A DNA stretch of 64,000 nucleotides, taken from Nocardioides eburneiflavus (lineage in GTDB: Bacteria > Actinomycetota > Actinomycetes > Propionibacteriales > Nocardioidaceae). Position numbers and translations under genes: made by a program. This document shows positions 33,419-42,166 of this stretch, piece by piece (position 1 is the first letter of the stretch; each line of letters starts with the position of its first letter). The notes under the pieces are model-generated. The model saw only the letters and a program-made list of their open reading frames with translations, was not told the DNA's origin and did no database searches. Where the stretch lies: NCBI RefSeq assembly GCF_004785795.1, contig NZ_SRRO01000001.1:434001-498000 (forward strand), given 5' to 3'.

Positions 33419-35767
33419 GTGAGCCCCTCCCGTCCCGGCGCCGTGCCCGCGGTGGACGCCCTGGTCCGTCGCCTCGTCGGCGTGCCCGGGCGCGAGGACC
33501 GGCTGCGCCACCTGGAGGTGCTGCCCGCGCGAGAGGCGGTCCACGAGGACTGGCCCGCCTGGGTGCCCGACGACGTCCGCGGGGCGTACGCCGCCCACGG
33601 CGTGGCGCGCCCGTGGCGGCACCAGGTGGTGGCTGCCGACGCGGCCCACGCGGGCGACCACGTGATCGTGGCGACCGGCACGGCCTCGGGGAAGTCGCTC
33701 GCCTACCAGCTGCCGGCACTCTCCGCGATCCGCGCGGCGCGCGGGCCGCGCGGGGAGCGCGGTGCCTCCGTGCTCTACCTCGCGCCGACGAAGGCGCTCG
33801 CCCACGACCAGCTCGCCGGCCTCGAGTCGCTCGGCCTCGACGTACGCCTCTCCGCGCACGACGGCGACTCCTCGCGCGAGGAGCGGGACTGGACGCGCGA
33901 CTTCGGGGAGTACGTCCTCACCAACCCCGACATGCTCCACCGCTCCCTGCTGCCGTCGCACCACCGGTGGGCGCGGCTGCTCGGCTCGGTGCAGTACGTC
34001 GTGGTCGACGAGTGCCACCACTACCGCGGGGTCTTCGGGGCGCACGTCTCTCACGTCCTGCGCCGGCTGCGCCGGGTGTGCGCGATCTACGGCGCGCACC
34101 CGACCTTCGTGCTCGCCTCGGCGACGGTTGCCGAGCCCGAGGTGACCGCCGCCCGGCTCACCGGGCTCGACGTGGTCGCGCTGACCCGCGACGACTCGCC
34201 CCGCGGCGAGGTGTCGCTGCTGCTCTGGGAGCCGCCGTTCACCTCGCACGCGGGTGAGAACGGGGCGCCCGTGCGACGGGCCGCGTCGTCCGAGGTCGCC
34301 GACCTCCTGGCCGACCTGGTCGCCGAGGACGTACGCACCCTCGCCTTCGTCCGGTCCCGGCGCGGCGCCGAGCAGGTGGCGCTGACCGCCGCCGACCTGC
34401 TCGCCGAGGTCGACCCGTCACTGCCCGGGCGGATCGCGGCCTACCGCGGGGGCTACCTGCCCGAGGAACGCCGAGCCCTCGAGGCGGCGCTGCGGCGCGG
34501 GGACCTCATCGGGCTCGCGGCCACCAACGCGCTCGAGCTCGGCATCGACATCAGCGGCCTCGACGCCGTCCTGGTCGCGGGGTTCCCCGGGACGCGCGCG
34601 GCCTTCTGGCAGCAGGTCGGGCGCGCCGGGCGCGGGGCGCAGGACGCGCTCGGGATCCTGGTCGCCAAGGACGACCCGCTCGACACCTACCTGGTGACGC
34701 ACCCGGAGATGCTCATCGGCGCCCCGGTCGAGGCGTCGGTCTTCGACCCGTCGAACCCCCACGTCATGGGTCCGCACCTCTGCGCCGCGGCGCAGGAGCA
34801 GCCGCTCACCGAGGCCGACCTGCCGTTGTTCGGGCCGACCGCGCGCGAGGTGGTCGACGAGCTGGTCTCGCTGGGGCTGCTGCGCCGCCGACCGCGCGGG
34901 TGGTTCTGGACGGACCGCTCGCGCGCCGCGGACCTCGCCGACATCCGCTCGGCCGGCGGGTCGCCCGTGCAGCTCATCGAGGCCGACACCGGGCGCGTGG
35001 TCGGCACCGTCGACGCCGGCGGCGCCCACAACCAGGCCCACCCGGGCGCGGTGTACGTCCACCAGGGGGAGACCTGGCTCGTCGAGGACCTCGACCTCGA
35101 GCACCACGTGGCCGTGATGCGCCGCGACGACCCGGCGTACAGCACGACCGCCCGAGAGGTCACCGACATCAGCATCGTCGCCACCCGCGAGCGCCGGTCG
35201 TGGGCAGGCTGCGAACTCGCGCTCGGTGAGGTCGACGTGTCACACCAGGTGGTCTCCTTCCTCAGACGGCGCCAGCCCGGCGGCGAGGTGCTCTCGGAGG
35301 AGCCGCTCGACCTGCCCGAACGGACGCTGCGCACCACCGCGGTGTGGTGGACCATGCCGGACGACGTCGTCGCCGAGGCCGGACTGGCCGCTCTCGACGT
35401 GCCGGGGGCCGCCCACGCCGCCGAGCACTGCTCGATCGGGCTGCTCCCCCTCTTCGCGACCTGCGACCGGTGGGACATCGGTGGCGTCTCCACCGCCCGG
35501 CACGCCGACACCGGCCTGCTCACCGTCTTCGTGTACGACGGCCACCCGGGCGGGGCCGGCTTCTCCGAGCGCGGCTTCCACACGGCCGCCACCTGGCTGT
35601 CCGCGACCCGTGAGGCCATCGCGAGCTGCGAGTGCACGAGCGGGTGCCCGTCGTGCATCCAGTCGCCCAAGTGCGGCAACCAGAACAACCCGCTCGACAA
35701 GGCCGGGGCCATCTCTTTGCTCGACGCCCTCCTCGCGGGTGCACCCCGCGAGGACGGAGGGGGCTAG
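33419..35767 (+). CDS. DECH-box helicase with DUF1998 domain (MrfA/YprA-like)
   Basis: 782 residues. Walker A region ATGTASGKS, motif II VVDECHH (D-E-C-H), motif III SATV and motif VI QQVGRAGRG form the two RecA domains. The C-terminal DUF1998 region ends in four cysteines, C-E-C-TSG-C-PS-C, of the kind that bind zinc in the DNA-repair helicase MrfA. This is the helicase of the helicase/secretion neighbourhood (TIGR03817 type). GTG at 33419 gives the usual N-terminus and has CAGACT 6 nt upstream; an ATG at 33386 is also in frame. Confidence 0.93.
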   Translation: MSPSRPGAVPAVDALVRRLVGVPGREDRLRHLEVLPAREAVHEDWPAWVPDDVRGAYAAHGVARPWRHQVVAADAAHAGDHVIVATGTASGKSLAYQLPALSAIRAARGPRGERGASVLYLAPTKALAHDQLAGLESLGLDVRLSAHDGDSSREERDWTRDFGEYVLTNPDMLHRSLLPSHHRWARLLGSVQYVVVDECHHYRGVFGAHVSHVLRRLRRVCAIYGAHPTFVLASATVAEPEVTAARLTGLDVVALTRDDSPRGEVSLLLWEPPFTSHAGENGAPVRRAASSEVADLLADLVAEDVRTLAFVRSRRGAEQVALTAADLLAEVDPSLPGRIAAYRGGYLPEERRALEAALRRGDLIGLAATNALELGIDISGLDAVLVAGFPGTRAAFWQQVGRAGRGAQDALGILVAKDDPLDTYLVTHPEMLIGAPVEASVFDPSNPHVMGPHLCAAAQEQPLTEADLPLFGPTAREVVDELVSLGLLRRRPRGWFWTDRSRAADLADIRSAGGSPVQLIEADTGRVVGTVDAGGAHNQAHPGAVYVHQGETWLVEDLDLEHHVAVMRRDDPAYSTTAREVTDISIVATRERRSWAGCELALGEVDVSHQVVSFLRRRQPGGEVLSEEPLDLPERTLRTTAVWWTMPDDVVAEAGLAALDVPGAAHAAEHCSIGLLPLFATCDRWDIGGVSTARHADTGLLTVFVYDGHPGGAGFSERGFHTAATWLSATREAIASCECTSGCPSCIQSPKCGNQNNPLDKAGAISLLDALLAGAPREDGGG

Positions 35768-35777
35768 ATTCGGACCC

Positions 35778-36083
35778 ATGGTGATCCTCGGTCTTGGCCT
35801 CATGATCCTCGGCGCGATCGCCGTGCTGTCCGCGCTCTTCGTCAGCGAGCCCGGCACCGGCGGCGAGCTCCTCGGCTTCGAGGTCACGACGCTGGAGTCG
35901 TTCCTCGTGGGTGTCGCAGCGGGCGCCGCCATCCTGTGGGGCTTCGCGCTCCTCAAGTGGGGCACCAAGCGGACCATCGCCCACCGCAAGGAGCGCAAGG
36001 AGCTCACGAAGCTCAACGAGAAGCTCGATCGGGTCGAGGCCGAGCGCCGCGACGAGGACCCCGAGCGCCGCGACACGGTCTGA
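35778..36083 (+). CDS. Small membrane protein with a charged C-terminal helix
   Basis: 101 residues: two membrane helices (LGLGLMILGAIAVLSALFV and FLVGVAAGAAILWGFALL) followed by a highly charged helix (HRKERKELTKLNEKLDRVEAE) likely to form a coiled coil in the cytoplasm. TAGATT at 35765-35770 stands 7 nt before the ATG, suggesting a leaderless transcript of its own even though it lies 10 bp after the helicase. Function unknown. Confidence 0.8.
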   Translation: MVILGLGLMILGAIAVLSALFVSEPGTGGELLGFEVTTLESFLVGVAAGAAILWGFALLKWGTKRTIAHRKERKELTKLNEKLDRVEAERRDEDPERRDTV

Positions 36084-36086
36084 GGC

Positions 36087-36434
36087 TCACCCGGGACCGG
36101 CACGCGCCTCGGCGCTCACCCGGACCTGCGACCACCCCGACGCCCACGGCAGATCCGGACCACGGACGGACACGACGACGCTGACCACGTCGGCGTCGAG
36201 CCGGCACAGGTCGACCGCGGCCTGATTGGCTGCGGCCACGCGGACCGCCTCCGCGCAGGCGTCACCGGTGACCGTCGCGCCTGCGAGCGCCGAGAGGTCG
36301 GCGGCCGCCTGGGCACGGCGCTGGGCCACGACCAGCCCCCCGGCCGCGCCGAGTCCGACCATCACGAACATCAGCACCCCGGCCATCGCCACCACCACGA
36401 CCGTCGCCGCACCCGAGTCGTCGTGCCGGCTCAC
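36087..36434 (-). CDS. TadE-like pseudopilin (Rv3654c type)
   Basis: 115 residues with one N-terminal membrane helix (GAATVVVVAMAGVLMFVMVGLG) after a short charged leader, and two cysteines in the outer part. It matches the TadE-like protein of the helicase/secretion neighbourhood (TIGR03816). Its GTG overlaps the stop of the upstream TadE gene. Last gene of the Tad transcript. Confidence 0.85.
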   Translation of the reverse strand: MSRHDDSGAATVVVVAMAGVLMFVMVGLGAAGGLVVAQRRAQAAADLSALAGATVTGDACAEAVRVAAANQAAVDLCRLDADVVSVVVSVRGPDLPWASGWSQVRVSAEARAGPG

Positions 36435-36793
36435 GACTGCTCCACCACCGCGACGGACTCCGAGGAGACCGTGACGCCCGGCAGGGCGCCCAGGAGCCCG
36501 CCCGGCCCGGTGACGCGCGCGGAGGTCGTCACCACGACCTCCGCGTCGCCGACGTGGACGGTGACCCGGGCCGACTCGGGAGCGATCCGCAGGGCCACCG
36601 CCTCGGCCGAGGCGACGTCGTCGCCCCGGGCCACGATGCGGGCGGCCTCCCGGGACGCGTCGACCACGCGCACCTGGGCCGCGCCGACCGCCAGCATCCA
36701 CACGAGGCCGGCGGTCAGCGCGACGAGCAGCGGGATGCCCAGCGCGAGCTCGGCGGTCGCCGCACCCCGCTCCTCCCGACAACGCCTGTGCAT
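36431..36793 (-). CDS. TadE family pilus assembly protein
   Basis: 120 residues. The leader C-R-E-E-R-G-A-A-T-A-E-L-A-L-G-I-P with the conserved Glu at +5 of a prepilin-like site precedes a membrane helix (LLVALTAGLVWMLAVGAAQV) and an outer domain starting VRVVDASREAARIVARGD, all typical for TadE minor pilins. The stop of the pilin gene overlaps its ATG. Confidence 0.88.
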   Translation of the reverse strand: MHRRCREERGAATAELALGIPLLVALTAGLVWMLAVGAAQVRVVDASREAARIVARGDDVASAEAVALRIAPESARVTVHVGDAEVVVTTSARVTGPGGLLGALPGVTVSSESVAVVEQS

Positions 36794-36972
36794 CAGCCGA
36801 TGCCGAGCAGACCCATGACGTGCTTGAACAACCGCTCCAGCAGCTGGTCGCCGAACGCCCCGGTGAGCAGCGTGTAGAGGAGGCCGGCGAATCCCGCCCC
36901 CGCCGCGGTGCCCACGGCGTACTCGGCGGTGGTGATGCCGGACTCCGGCCTGTCGTGACGCTGGACCTTCAT
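36793..36972 (-). CDS. Flp-type pilin (DUF4244)
   Basis: 59 residues: MKVQRHDRPESGITTAEYAV, then a hydrophobic helix (GTAAGAGFAGLLYTLL) and a short amphipathic tail ending GLLGIG. The E-x-G-I-T-T-A-E-Y leader is the cleavage/assembly signal of actinobacterial Flp pilins. It should be the major pilus subunit exported by the TadA/B/C machine encoded upstream. A hairpin at 36991-37009 lies 19 nt before the start codon. Confidence 0.88.
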   Translation of the reverse strand: MKVQRHDRPESGITTAEYAVGTAAGAGFAGLLYTLLTGAFGDQLLERLFKHVMGLLGIG

Positions 36973-36990
36973 CGATTCCCCTGTCGTCGC

Positions 36991-37009
36991 GGGGCTCCCG
37001 ACGAGCCCC
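36991..37009 (-). promoter_or_regulatory. Hairpin in the leader of the pilin gene
   Basis: GGGGCTC and GAGCCCC form a 7-bp stem with a 5-nt loop just upstream of the pilin gene. It could stabilise or attenuate the pilin message; it is not followed by a U-tract on either strand. Confidence 0.4.
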
Positions 37010-37143
37010 GTTCGTCACCACCATGGGGCCGCTGGCCACCATCCGCAGCCACGGCCGCCGCGCCCTGTGGAGGACCGGTGGGTCAGGGTTGCTGTGGACG
37101 GAAAGTGGTCGGGTCAGCGTCACGCGGCACTAGCCTCGCCGTC

Positions 37144-37620
37144 GTGGACGAGGTGCAGATCGTGCGGATCGGGCCGGACGAGTGGTGCGAGTTCCGAGAG
37201 GTGCGGCTGGCTGCCCTCCGCGATGCGCCGGGTGCGTTCGGGGCGAGCTACGCCGACTGGGTCGAGGCAGACGAGAGCCGGTGGCGCCAACGGCTGTCCG
37301 ACGTGCCGTTCACCCTGGTCGCGCGCAGCACCGACGCGCCGGTGGGAGTGGTCTCCGGCGCCGAGTCCGGGGACGCCGTCGAGCTGATCTCGATGTGGGT
37401 GGCGCCCGACCACCGCGGCACCGGGCTGGCCGGCCGCCTTGTCGGGCAGGTCGTCGCGTGGGCCGCGGGCAGGGGGCGCGACACCTTCCTGATGGTCCGC
37501 GACGACAACGAGGCCGCGATCCGTTCGTATGCTCGCGCCGGGTTCGTGGACCTCGGCATCCCCGACGGATGGCCGCCGGACGCGCCGCCCGAACGCCGCA
37601 TGCGGCACAGCAGCTCCTGA
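37144..37620 (+). CDS. GNAT family N-acetyltransferase
   Basis: 158 residues with the GNAT core: VELISMWVAPDHRGTGLAGRLV (acetyl-CoA pyrophosphate loop R/Q-x-x-G-x-G/A) and LMVRDDNEAAIRSYARAGFVDLG. Substrate unknown. It is encoded opposite to, and inside, the Tad gene row, between the TadC-like and pilin genes. GTG at 37144 has TAGCCT 7 nt upstream (leaderless pattern). Confidence 0.9.
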   Translation: MDEVQIVRIGPDEWCEFREVRLAALRDAPGAFGASYADWVEADESRWRQRLSDVPFTLVARSTDAPVGVVSGAESGDAVELISMWVAPDHRGTGLAGRLVGQVVAWAAGRGRDTFLMVRDDNEAAIRSYARAGFVDLGIPDGWPPDAPPERRMRHSSS

Positions 37621-37639
37621 GCAGCGACCGCGCACACGG

Positions 37640-38323
37640 TCATGGAGCGACACTCCCGAACAACGAGGCCACCGTCGGCACCACGCCGAGCAGCATGAAG
37701 GCCGGGAGGAGGCAGACGCCGAGCGGCACGGCGGCCGCCACACCGACCCGGCGGGCTGCGTCCTCGGCCCGGGCCAGCGACTCGCGCTCGAGCTCGTCGG
37801 CGAGGCGCTCGACGGCCTGGACCACCGAGGCGCCGGAGACCTGCGAGCGCACGAGGACTCGTGCCAGCGGCGCCAGGCTCGCGTCCTCGGCGACCGCCGC
37901 CCACGCGTCGGTGCCGGAGCCCCAGCGGGCACGCTCGACCACCAGGGCGAGCCGGTCCGCGGCCGGGCCGGGGAGGGCAGTGCAGACCTGTGCCAGGCCA
38001 GCGACCGGCTCGGCCCCGGCACGCAGGGTCGAGGCGAACAGGTCGACGAGGTGGGGAAGGGTCCGCTCGACCTCCTCGCGCTCGCGTCGGGCGGGCGTGG
38101 TCTCCGCCCCGGCGAGCATCCGGCGGGCGACCACCGTCGCGACGACCCCCACGACGAGTCCGGCGACCCCTCCCACGAGGAGCCACGCGCCGATCGCGAC
38201 GCCGACGACTGCCAGCGGGCGCAACCCGGGGCCCGACGAGCCCCGGGTGCGCACCGACCTCGGAGGTGAGGGGACGAGCACGGTGACGGCCGCAGTCGCA
38301 AGGGCCACGCTGAGCCAGGTCAC
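37640..38323 (-). CDS. Tad secretion membrane protein (TadC-like)
   Basis: 227 residues with a T2SF/GspF-type domain. N-terminal helices (LAVVGVAIGAWLLVGGVAGLVVGVVA) precede a cytoplasmic four-helix part (HLVDLFASTLRAGAEPVAGLAQV) and a C-terminal helix pair (VAAAVPLGVCLLPAFMLLGVVPTVASL). With the overlapping TadB-like protein it forms the inner-membrane platform of the pilus machine. Equivalent to M. tuberculosis Rv3657c by position. Confidence 0.87.
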   Translation of the reverse strand: MTWLSVALATAAVTVLVPSPPRSVRTRGSSGPGLRPLAVVGVAIGAWLLVGGVAGLVVGVVATVVARRMLAGAETTPARREREEVERTLPHLVDLFASTLRAGAEPVAGLAQVCTALPGPAADRLALVVERARWGSGTDAWAAVAEDASLAPLARVLVRSQVSGASVVQAVERLADELERESLARAEDAARRVGVAAAVPLGVCLLPAFMLLGVVPTVASLFGSVAP

Positions 38324-38997
38324 GGTGCGGCCGCCCGGTCGGCCAACCGCTCGATCCACCAGAGCCCGGCGCCGTTGAGGCCGACGCCCACAGCAACGCA
38401 GACCCAGCCGACCGGGGTGCCGAGCAGGAAGGACCACGGGTCGGACCCTGCGCCGGAGCCCATCAGCAGCACGACCAGCGGCAGGCAGGCGACGAGGCGG
38501 GCGGTCGCCCGCGCAGACGCCAGCTCGGAGTCGACGAGACGACGCGTGCGTCGTCGGCCCCGCAGGCCGCGGGCCGTGCGCTCGAGCGCGGCCGCCAGTC
38601 CGCGTCCCGAGTGCTGGGAGACCTGCCACGCGCCGGCGACCCAGCGCAGGTCTGCGGCACCGCGTCGCTCCGCCGCCACGCGTCGCATCGCCTCGGGGAC
38701 GTCGGCGCCGAGCCGCAGCGCGTCGACGACCCGACCGAGCGGCGGCCACCGCTCGGCCGCGGCGGACAGGGCGGCATCGGGCGGACGCCCGGCGGCGAGG
38801 TCGGCGGCGAGGAGGTCGCACACCTCCAGCACCGCTGCTTGGTCGGCGACAGCGCGCCTCCGGGCGGCGTACGGGGAGGGCGGCCGCCGCGGTGGCGGTG
38901 GCCGCCGCGTGGAGCTCGACCGGACCGGCGGCAGGAGGGTCGCGACTGCGGCGGCAGCCAGCAGGGCCGCGACCACCGCCGCCGGCGACTCGCTCAC
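38320..38997 (-). CDS. Tad secretion membrane protein (TadB-like)
   Basis: 225 residues, GspF-type fold with an N-terminal helix, a Pro/Arg linker, the cytoplasmic segment VCDLLAADLAAGRPPDAALS and two C-terminal helices. It overlaps both neighbours by 4 bp. Position equals Rv3658c. Confidence 0.87.
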   Translation of the reverse strand: MSESPAAVVAALLAAAAVATLLPPVRSSSTRRPPPPRRPPSPYAARRRAVADQAAVLEVCDLLAADLAAGRPPDAALSAAAERWPPLGRVVDALRLGADVPEAMRRVAAERRGAADLRWVAGAWQVSQHSGRGLAAALERTARGLRGRRRTRRLVDSELASARATARLVACLPLVVLLMGSGAGSDPWSFLLGTPVGWVCVAVGVGLNGAGLWWIERLADRAAAP

Positions 38998-40157
38998 CGC
39001 GTCACCGAGCCCAGACGAGTGGCCAGGGTGCCGGCGGCCGGGCCGCGCACCACGCGGTCCGGCTCGAAGGTCGCCGCCGTCCGCAGCACCACCAGGCCGG
39101 AGTCGTCGCGCTCGGGGACGCCGAGCTCGAGGATGCGGCGGCGCCCCTCGCGACCGCGGCCGAGGTGGATCACCACGTCGAGGGCCGAGGCGAGCTGGCT
39201 GTGCGCGGCCGCTCGCGGCAGGCCCGCGGCGAGGGCCAGGGCCTCGATCCGGGCCGGCACGTCGGCGGCGGAGTTGGCGTGGAGGGTGCCGCAGCCGCCG
39301 CCGTGGCCGGTGTTGAGGGCGGCGAGCAGGTCGACGACCTCCGCGCCGCGCACCTCCCCGACGACCAGGCGGTCGGGCCGCATCCGCAGCGCCTGTCGGA
39401 CCAGGGTCTGCAGCGAGACCTCACCGGCACCCTCGATGTTGGCGGGGCGACCCTCGAGGGCGACCACGTGCGCGTGCTCGGGCCGCAGCTCACTGGCGTC
39501 CTCGACCAGCACGATCCGCTCGCCGGGGTCGACGAGCGACAGCAGCGCCGACAGCACCGAGGTCTTGCCGGTGCCGGTGCCACCCGTGACGAGGAACGCG
39601 CAGCGCGAGTCGACGACCTCCTCCAGGAGGAAGGCGCCGTCCGGTGGCAGAGCTCCCGCCGACACCAGCTCGGGCAACGTCCACACCCGGCCCCGCGGCA
39701 CCCGCAGCGACAGCACCGTCCCCGAGCGGGCGACCGGCGCCAGCACGGCGTGGAACCGGGTGCCGTCGGGGAGGCGTACGTCGGCGTGCGGCGTGGCGTC
39801 GTCGAGCCGCCGCCCCGCCGAGGCGGCCAGCCGCTGCGCGAGGCGGCGCACGGAGGCGTCGTCGGGGAAGGTCACCGACACCCGCTCGAGCCCGACGCCG
39901 CGGTCGATCCAGACCTCGTCGGGGCCGTTGACCAGGACGTCGGTGACGTCGGGCAGGCGGAGCAGGTCCTCCAGCGGGCCGGCTCCGAGCACGTCGCGCC
40001 GGAGCAGGTCGTGGACGGCGAGCACCGTCGCGTCGCCAACCGGGGACCCCGACGCCCGGAGCGCCTCCGCGACCCGGTGCGGGGTCAGCTCGCCCGCGGT
40101 GCCGGCCAGGCGTCGGCGCACGTCGTCGAGCACCGCCGTCGGGACGGGGGCGCTCAT
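38994..40157 (-). CDS. TadA family secretion ATPase
   Basis: 387 residues. Walker A GGTGTGKTSVL, Asp box VLVEDASEL, Walker B MRPDRLVVGEVRGAE and the His box TGHGGGCGTLHAN define the CpaF/TadA group of secretion ATPases that power pilus assembly. The N-terminal part has DVTDVLVNGPDEVWIDRG, typical for the family. ATG at 40157 overlaps the CpaE-like stop. This is the helicase/secretion-neighbourhood ATPase (TIGR03819). Confidence 0.95.
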   Translation of the reverse strand: MSAPVPTAVLDDVRRRLAGTAGELTPHRVAEALRASGSPVGDATVLAVHDLLRRDVLGAGPLEDLLRLPDVTDVLVNGPDEVWIDRGVGLERVSVTFPDDASVRRLAQRLAASAGRRLDDATPHADVRLPDGTRFHAVLAPVARSGTVLSLRVPRGRVWTLPELVSAGALPPDGAFLLEEVVDSRCAFLVTGGTGTGKTSVLSALLSLVDPGERIVLVEDASELRPEHAHVVALEGRPANIEGAGEVSLQTLVRQALRMRPDRLVVGEVRGAEVVDLLAALNTGHGGGCGTLHANSAADVPARIEALALAAGLPRAAAHSQLASALDVVIHLGRGREGRRRILELGVPERDDSGLVVLRTAATFEPDRVVRGPAAGTLATRLGSVTR

Positions 40158-41167
40158 GCTGCCTCCGCCAGCAGGTCGCGGGCCGCCCTCGCGAGCGGAC
40201 CTCGCGCGGCGAGCGGGCCGAGGCCACGGTCGACCGACGCGGCGAGGCCGCGCTGGTCGGCCACGGCGGCGACGACCGGCAGGCCCGTCACGCGCTCGGC
40301 GTCGGCGTCGCCGAGCCCTCCCGGGCGGACCACCAGTCCCGCCCTCCCGGCTCGGCCGACCTCGGCGACCAGGCGGGCCGTGGCCGCCAGCCCGGGCACC
40401 GTGGCTGGGGTGACGACCAGGAGGTCGTCGCACCGGTCGACCAGCTCGACGAGGTCGGGTCCGCCCTGGCGGGCGAGGTCGAGCACGACGAGGCCGTGGC
40501 CCCGCACCGCGGCCGGCAGGATCCTGCGGGCGGTGGGCACGTCGAGACGTCGCCGTGGACCCGACCAGGTGAGGACGCCGAGGTCGTCGCACCGGGGAAC
40601 GCCCTCCCGCAGCGCCCCGGCGCCCAGCCGCCCCGACGTCTCGGCGAGCGCCTCCCACCGCACCCCGCGCACGTCCTCCATCCCGACGAGACGGTCGAGG
40701 CCCGGCCCCAGCGGATCACCGTCGATGAGCAGCGTCGGCGCCCGGCGCGCGTGCCACTGCGCGAGCGCGCACGCCAGTGTGGTCGCTCCGGCGCCGCCCG
40801 TCCCGCCCACCACTCCCACCAGGCGGCCCGGCGAGCATCGCTCGCCCACGTCGGCGAGCGCGTCGGACAGCCACGGCGCCCCGTCGGGCAGCTCGACCAC
40901 CGAGTCGGCGCCCAGCGCCACGGCATGGCGAAAGGCTGCCTCGTCGGGCGGTGCCCCGACGAGGTGGACCCCTGGCCGCCTGGGCGGCCCGAGGGCGGCG
41001 ACAGGCTCGGCGAGGTCGGACCCCACGAGGACCAGGTCGGCCTCGCGCCAGGTCGCGAGCGACAGGCCCGGCTCGGCGCAGACCTCCGCGCCGATCCCCG
41101 CCGCCGCGCAGAGCGCGACGACGGACTCGTGGACGGACGGGGATCGGGTGATCAGCAGGACTGCCAT
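40154..41167 (-). CDS. CpaE-like P-loop protein of the Tad locus (ssd-like)
   Basis: 337 residues, an N-terminal receiver-like part and a MinD/ParA-type ATPase part. The P-loop is GGTGGAGATTLA, which lacks the signature and Walker lysines; this is usual for the actinobacterial TIGR03815 group, so ATP use may differ or be lost. LLIDGDPLGPGLD and VVLDLARQGGPD stand for the Walker A'/B regions. The M. tuberculosis counterpart (Rv3660c, Ssd) affects septum formation. First gene of the Tad transcript, divergent from the HAD gene. Confidence 0.9.
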   Translation of the reverse strand: MAVLLITRSPSVHESVVALCAAAGIGAEVCAEPGLSLATWREADLVLVGSDLAEPVAALGPPRRPGVHLVGAPPDEAAFRHAVALGADSVVELPDGAPWLSDALADVGERCSPGRLVGVVGGTGGAGATTLACALAQWHARRAPTLLIDGDPLGPGLDRLVGMEDVRGVRWEALAETSGRLGAGALREGVPRCDDLGVLTWSGPRRRLDVPTARRILPAAVRGHGLVVLDLARQGGPDLVELVDRCDDLLVVTPATVPGLAATARLVAEVGRAGRAGLVVRPGGLGDADAERVTGLPVVAAVADQRGLAASVDRGLGPLAARGPLARAARDLLAEAA

Positions 41168-41300
41168 GCGAGGAGCGTCCGTGCCGGCACCGACGGCGGG
41201 CAGCACCGACGGCCCGCGGCTGTGGAGAAGTGCCTACGGGGGCGGCCTGTGGACGCCTGATGGCCCACGACGGCGGCCGTCCGGCGCCTACGATGGCCGC

Positions 41301-42098
41301 ATGACCCGCCCGACAGCGGCCTTCTTCGACCTCGACAAGACGATCATCGCCAAGTCGAGCACGTTGGCCTTCAGCCGCGAGTTCCAGGCAGGCGGACTCA
41401 TCTCGAGGCGAGCGATGCTGCGCTCGGCGTACGCGCAGTTCATGTTCTTCACCGGCGGCGCCGACCACGACCAGATGGACAAGATGCGGGAGTTCATGTC
41501 GCAGCTGTGTGCCGGCTGGGACGTGGCGACGGTGCGCGAGATCGTCCACGAGACCATCACCACCATCGTGGAGCCGCTGGTCTACGACGAGGCGGTCACC
41601 CTCATCGAGGAGCACCGGGCCGCCGGTCGCGACATCGTCATCGTCTCCGCGTCCGGCGCAGAGGTCGTCGAGCCGATCGGGCAGCTGCTCGGCGCGGACC
41701 GGGTCATCGCGACGCGGATGGAGATCGTCGACGGGAAGTACACCGGCACCATCGACTACTACGCCTACGCCGAGGAGAAGGCGCGCGCGATCGAGCACCT
41801 CGCCGAGACAGTCGGCTACGACCTCGACGCCTGCTACGCCTACAGCGACTCGGTCACCGACGTGCACATGCTCGAGGTCGTCGGGCACCCCTTCGCGGTG
41901 AACCCCGACAAGGAGCTGCGCCGCATCGCCGACTCCCGGGAGTGGCCGGTCCTGCTGTTCGTGCGCCCCGTGGCGCTGCGCCGCCGCCTGCCCGCTCCAC
42001 CCACCGGGCCGACCCTGGCCGCGCTCGCCGTCGGTGGCGCCGTCGCCGCGGGCGGCGTGCTGTGGGCCAACCGGCGCAGGCGGATCGCCGACGCCTGA
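41301..42098 (+). CDS. HAD-IB family phosphatase (SerB-like, Rv3661 type)
   Basis: 265 residues. Motif I FFDLDKTI (D10, D12), motif II VSASG, motif III Lys and motif IV YAYSDSVTDVHML mark an HAD-IB hydrolase. A C-terminal membrane helix (LAALAVGGAVAAGGVLWA) and basic tail R-R-R-R follow, so it may be membrane-tethered. ATG at 41301 is 6 nt after TACGAT. The place between the CpaE-like gene and the RNA at 42.2 kb is the same as in mycobacteria and Streptomyces. Confidence 0.92.
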   Translation: MTRPTAAFFDLDKTIIAKSSTLAFSREFQAGGLISRRAMLRSAYAQFMFFTGGADHDQMDKMREFMSQLCAGWDVATVREIVHETITTIVEPLVYDEAVTLIEEHRAAGRDIVIVSASGAEVVEPIGQLLGADRVIATRMEIVDGKYTGTIDYYAYAEEKARAIEHLAETVGYDLDACYAYSDSVTDVHMLEVVGHPFAVNPDKELRRIADSREWPVLLFVRPVALRRRLPAPPTGPTLAALAVGGAVAAGGVLWANRRRRIADA

Positions 42099-42131
42099 GC
42101 GACACCCACCGTCCCCCGGCAAAGTCAAGGC

Positions 42132-42160
42132 TTGAAGGTGCCACCGGGCCGGACTAGAAC
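42132..42160 (+). promoter_or_regulatory. Sigma-A-like promoter of the intergenic RNA
   Basis: TTGAAG (42132-42137) and TAGAAC (42155-42160) are separated by exactly 17 bp. There is no open frame downstream before the hairpin at 42303, so the promoter should drive a non-coding RNA. Confidence 0.6.
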
Positions 42161-42166
42161 TGGAGG

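Noticed and set aside
41168..41300. Possible 6C RNA, which mycobacteria carry near the CpaE-like gene
   Set aside because: I could not find the two C-rich hairpin loops that define 6C RNA on either strand; only a run of five Cs is present.
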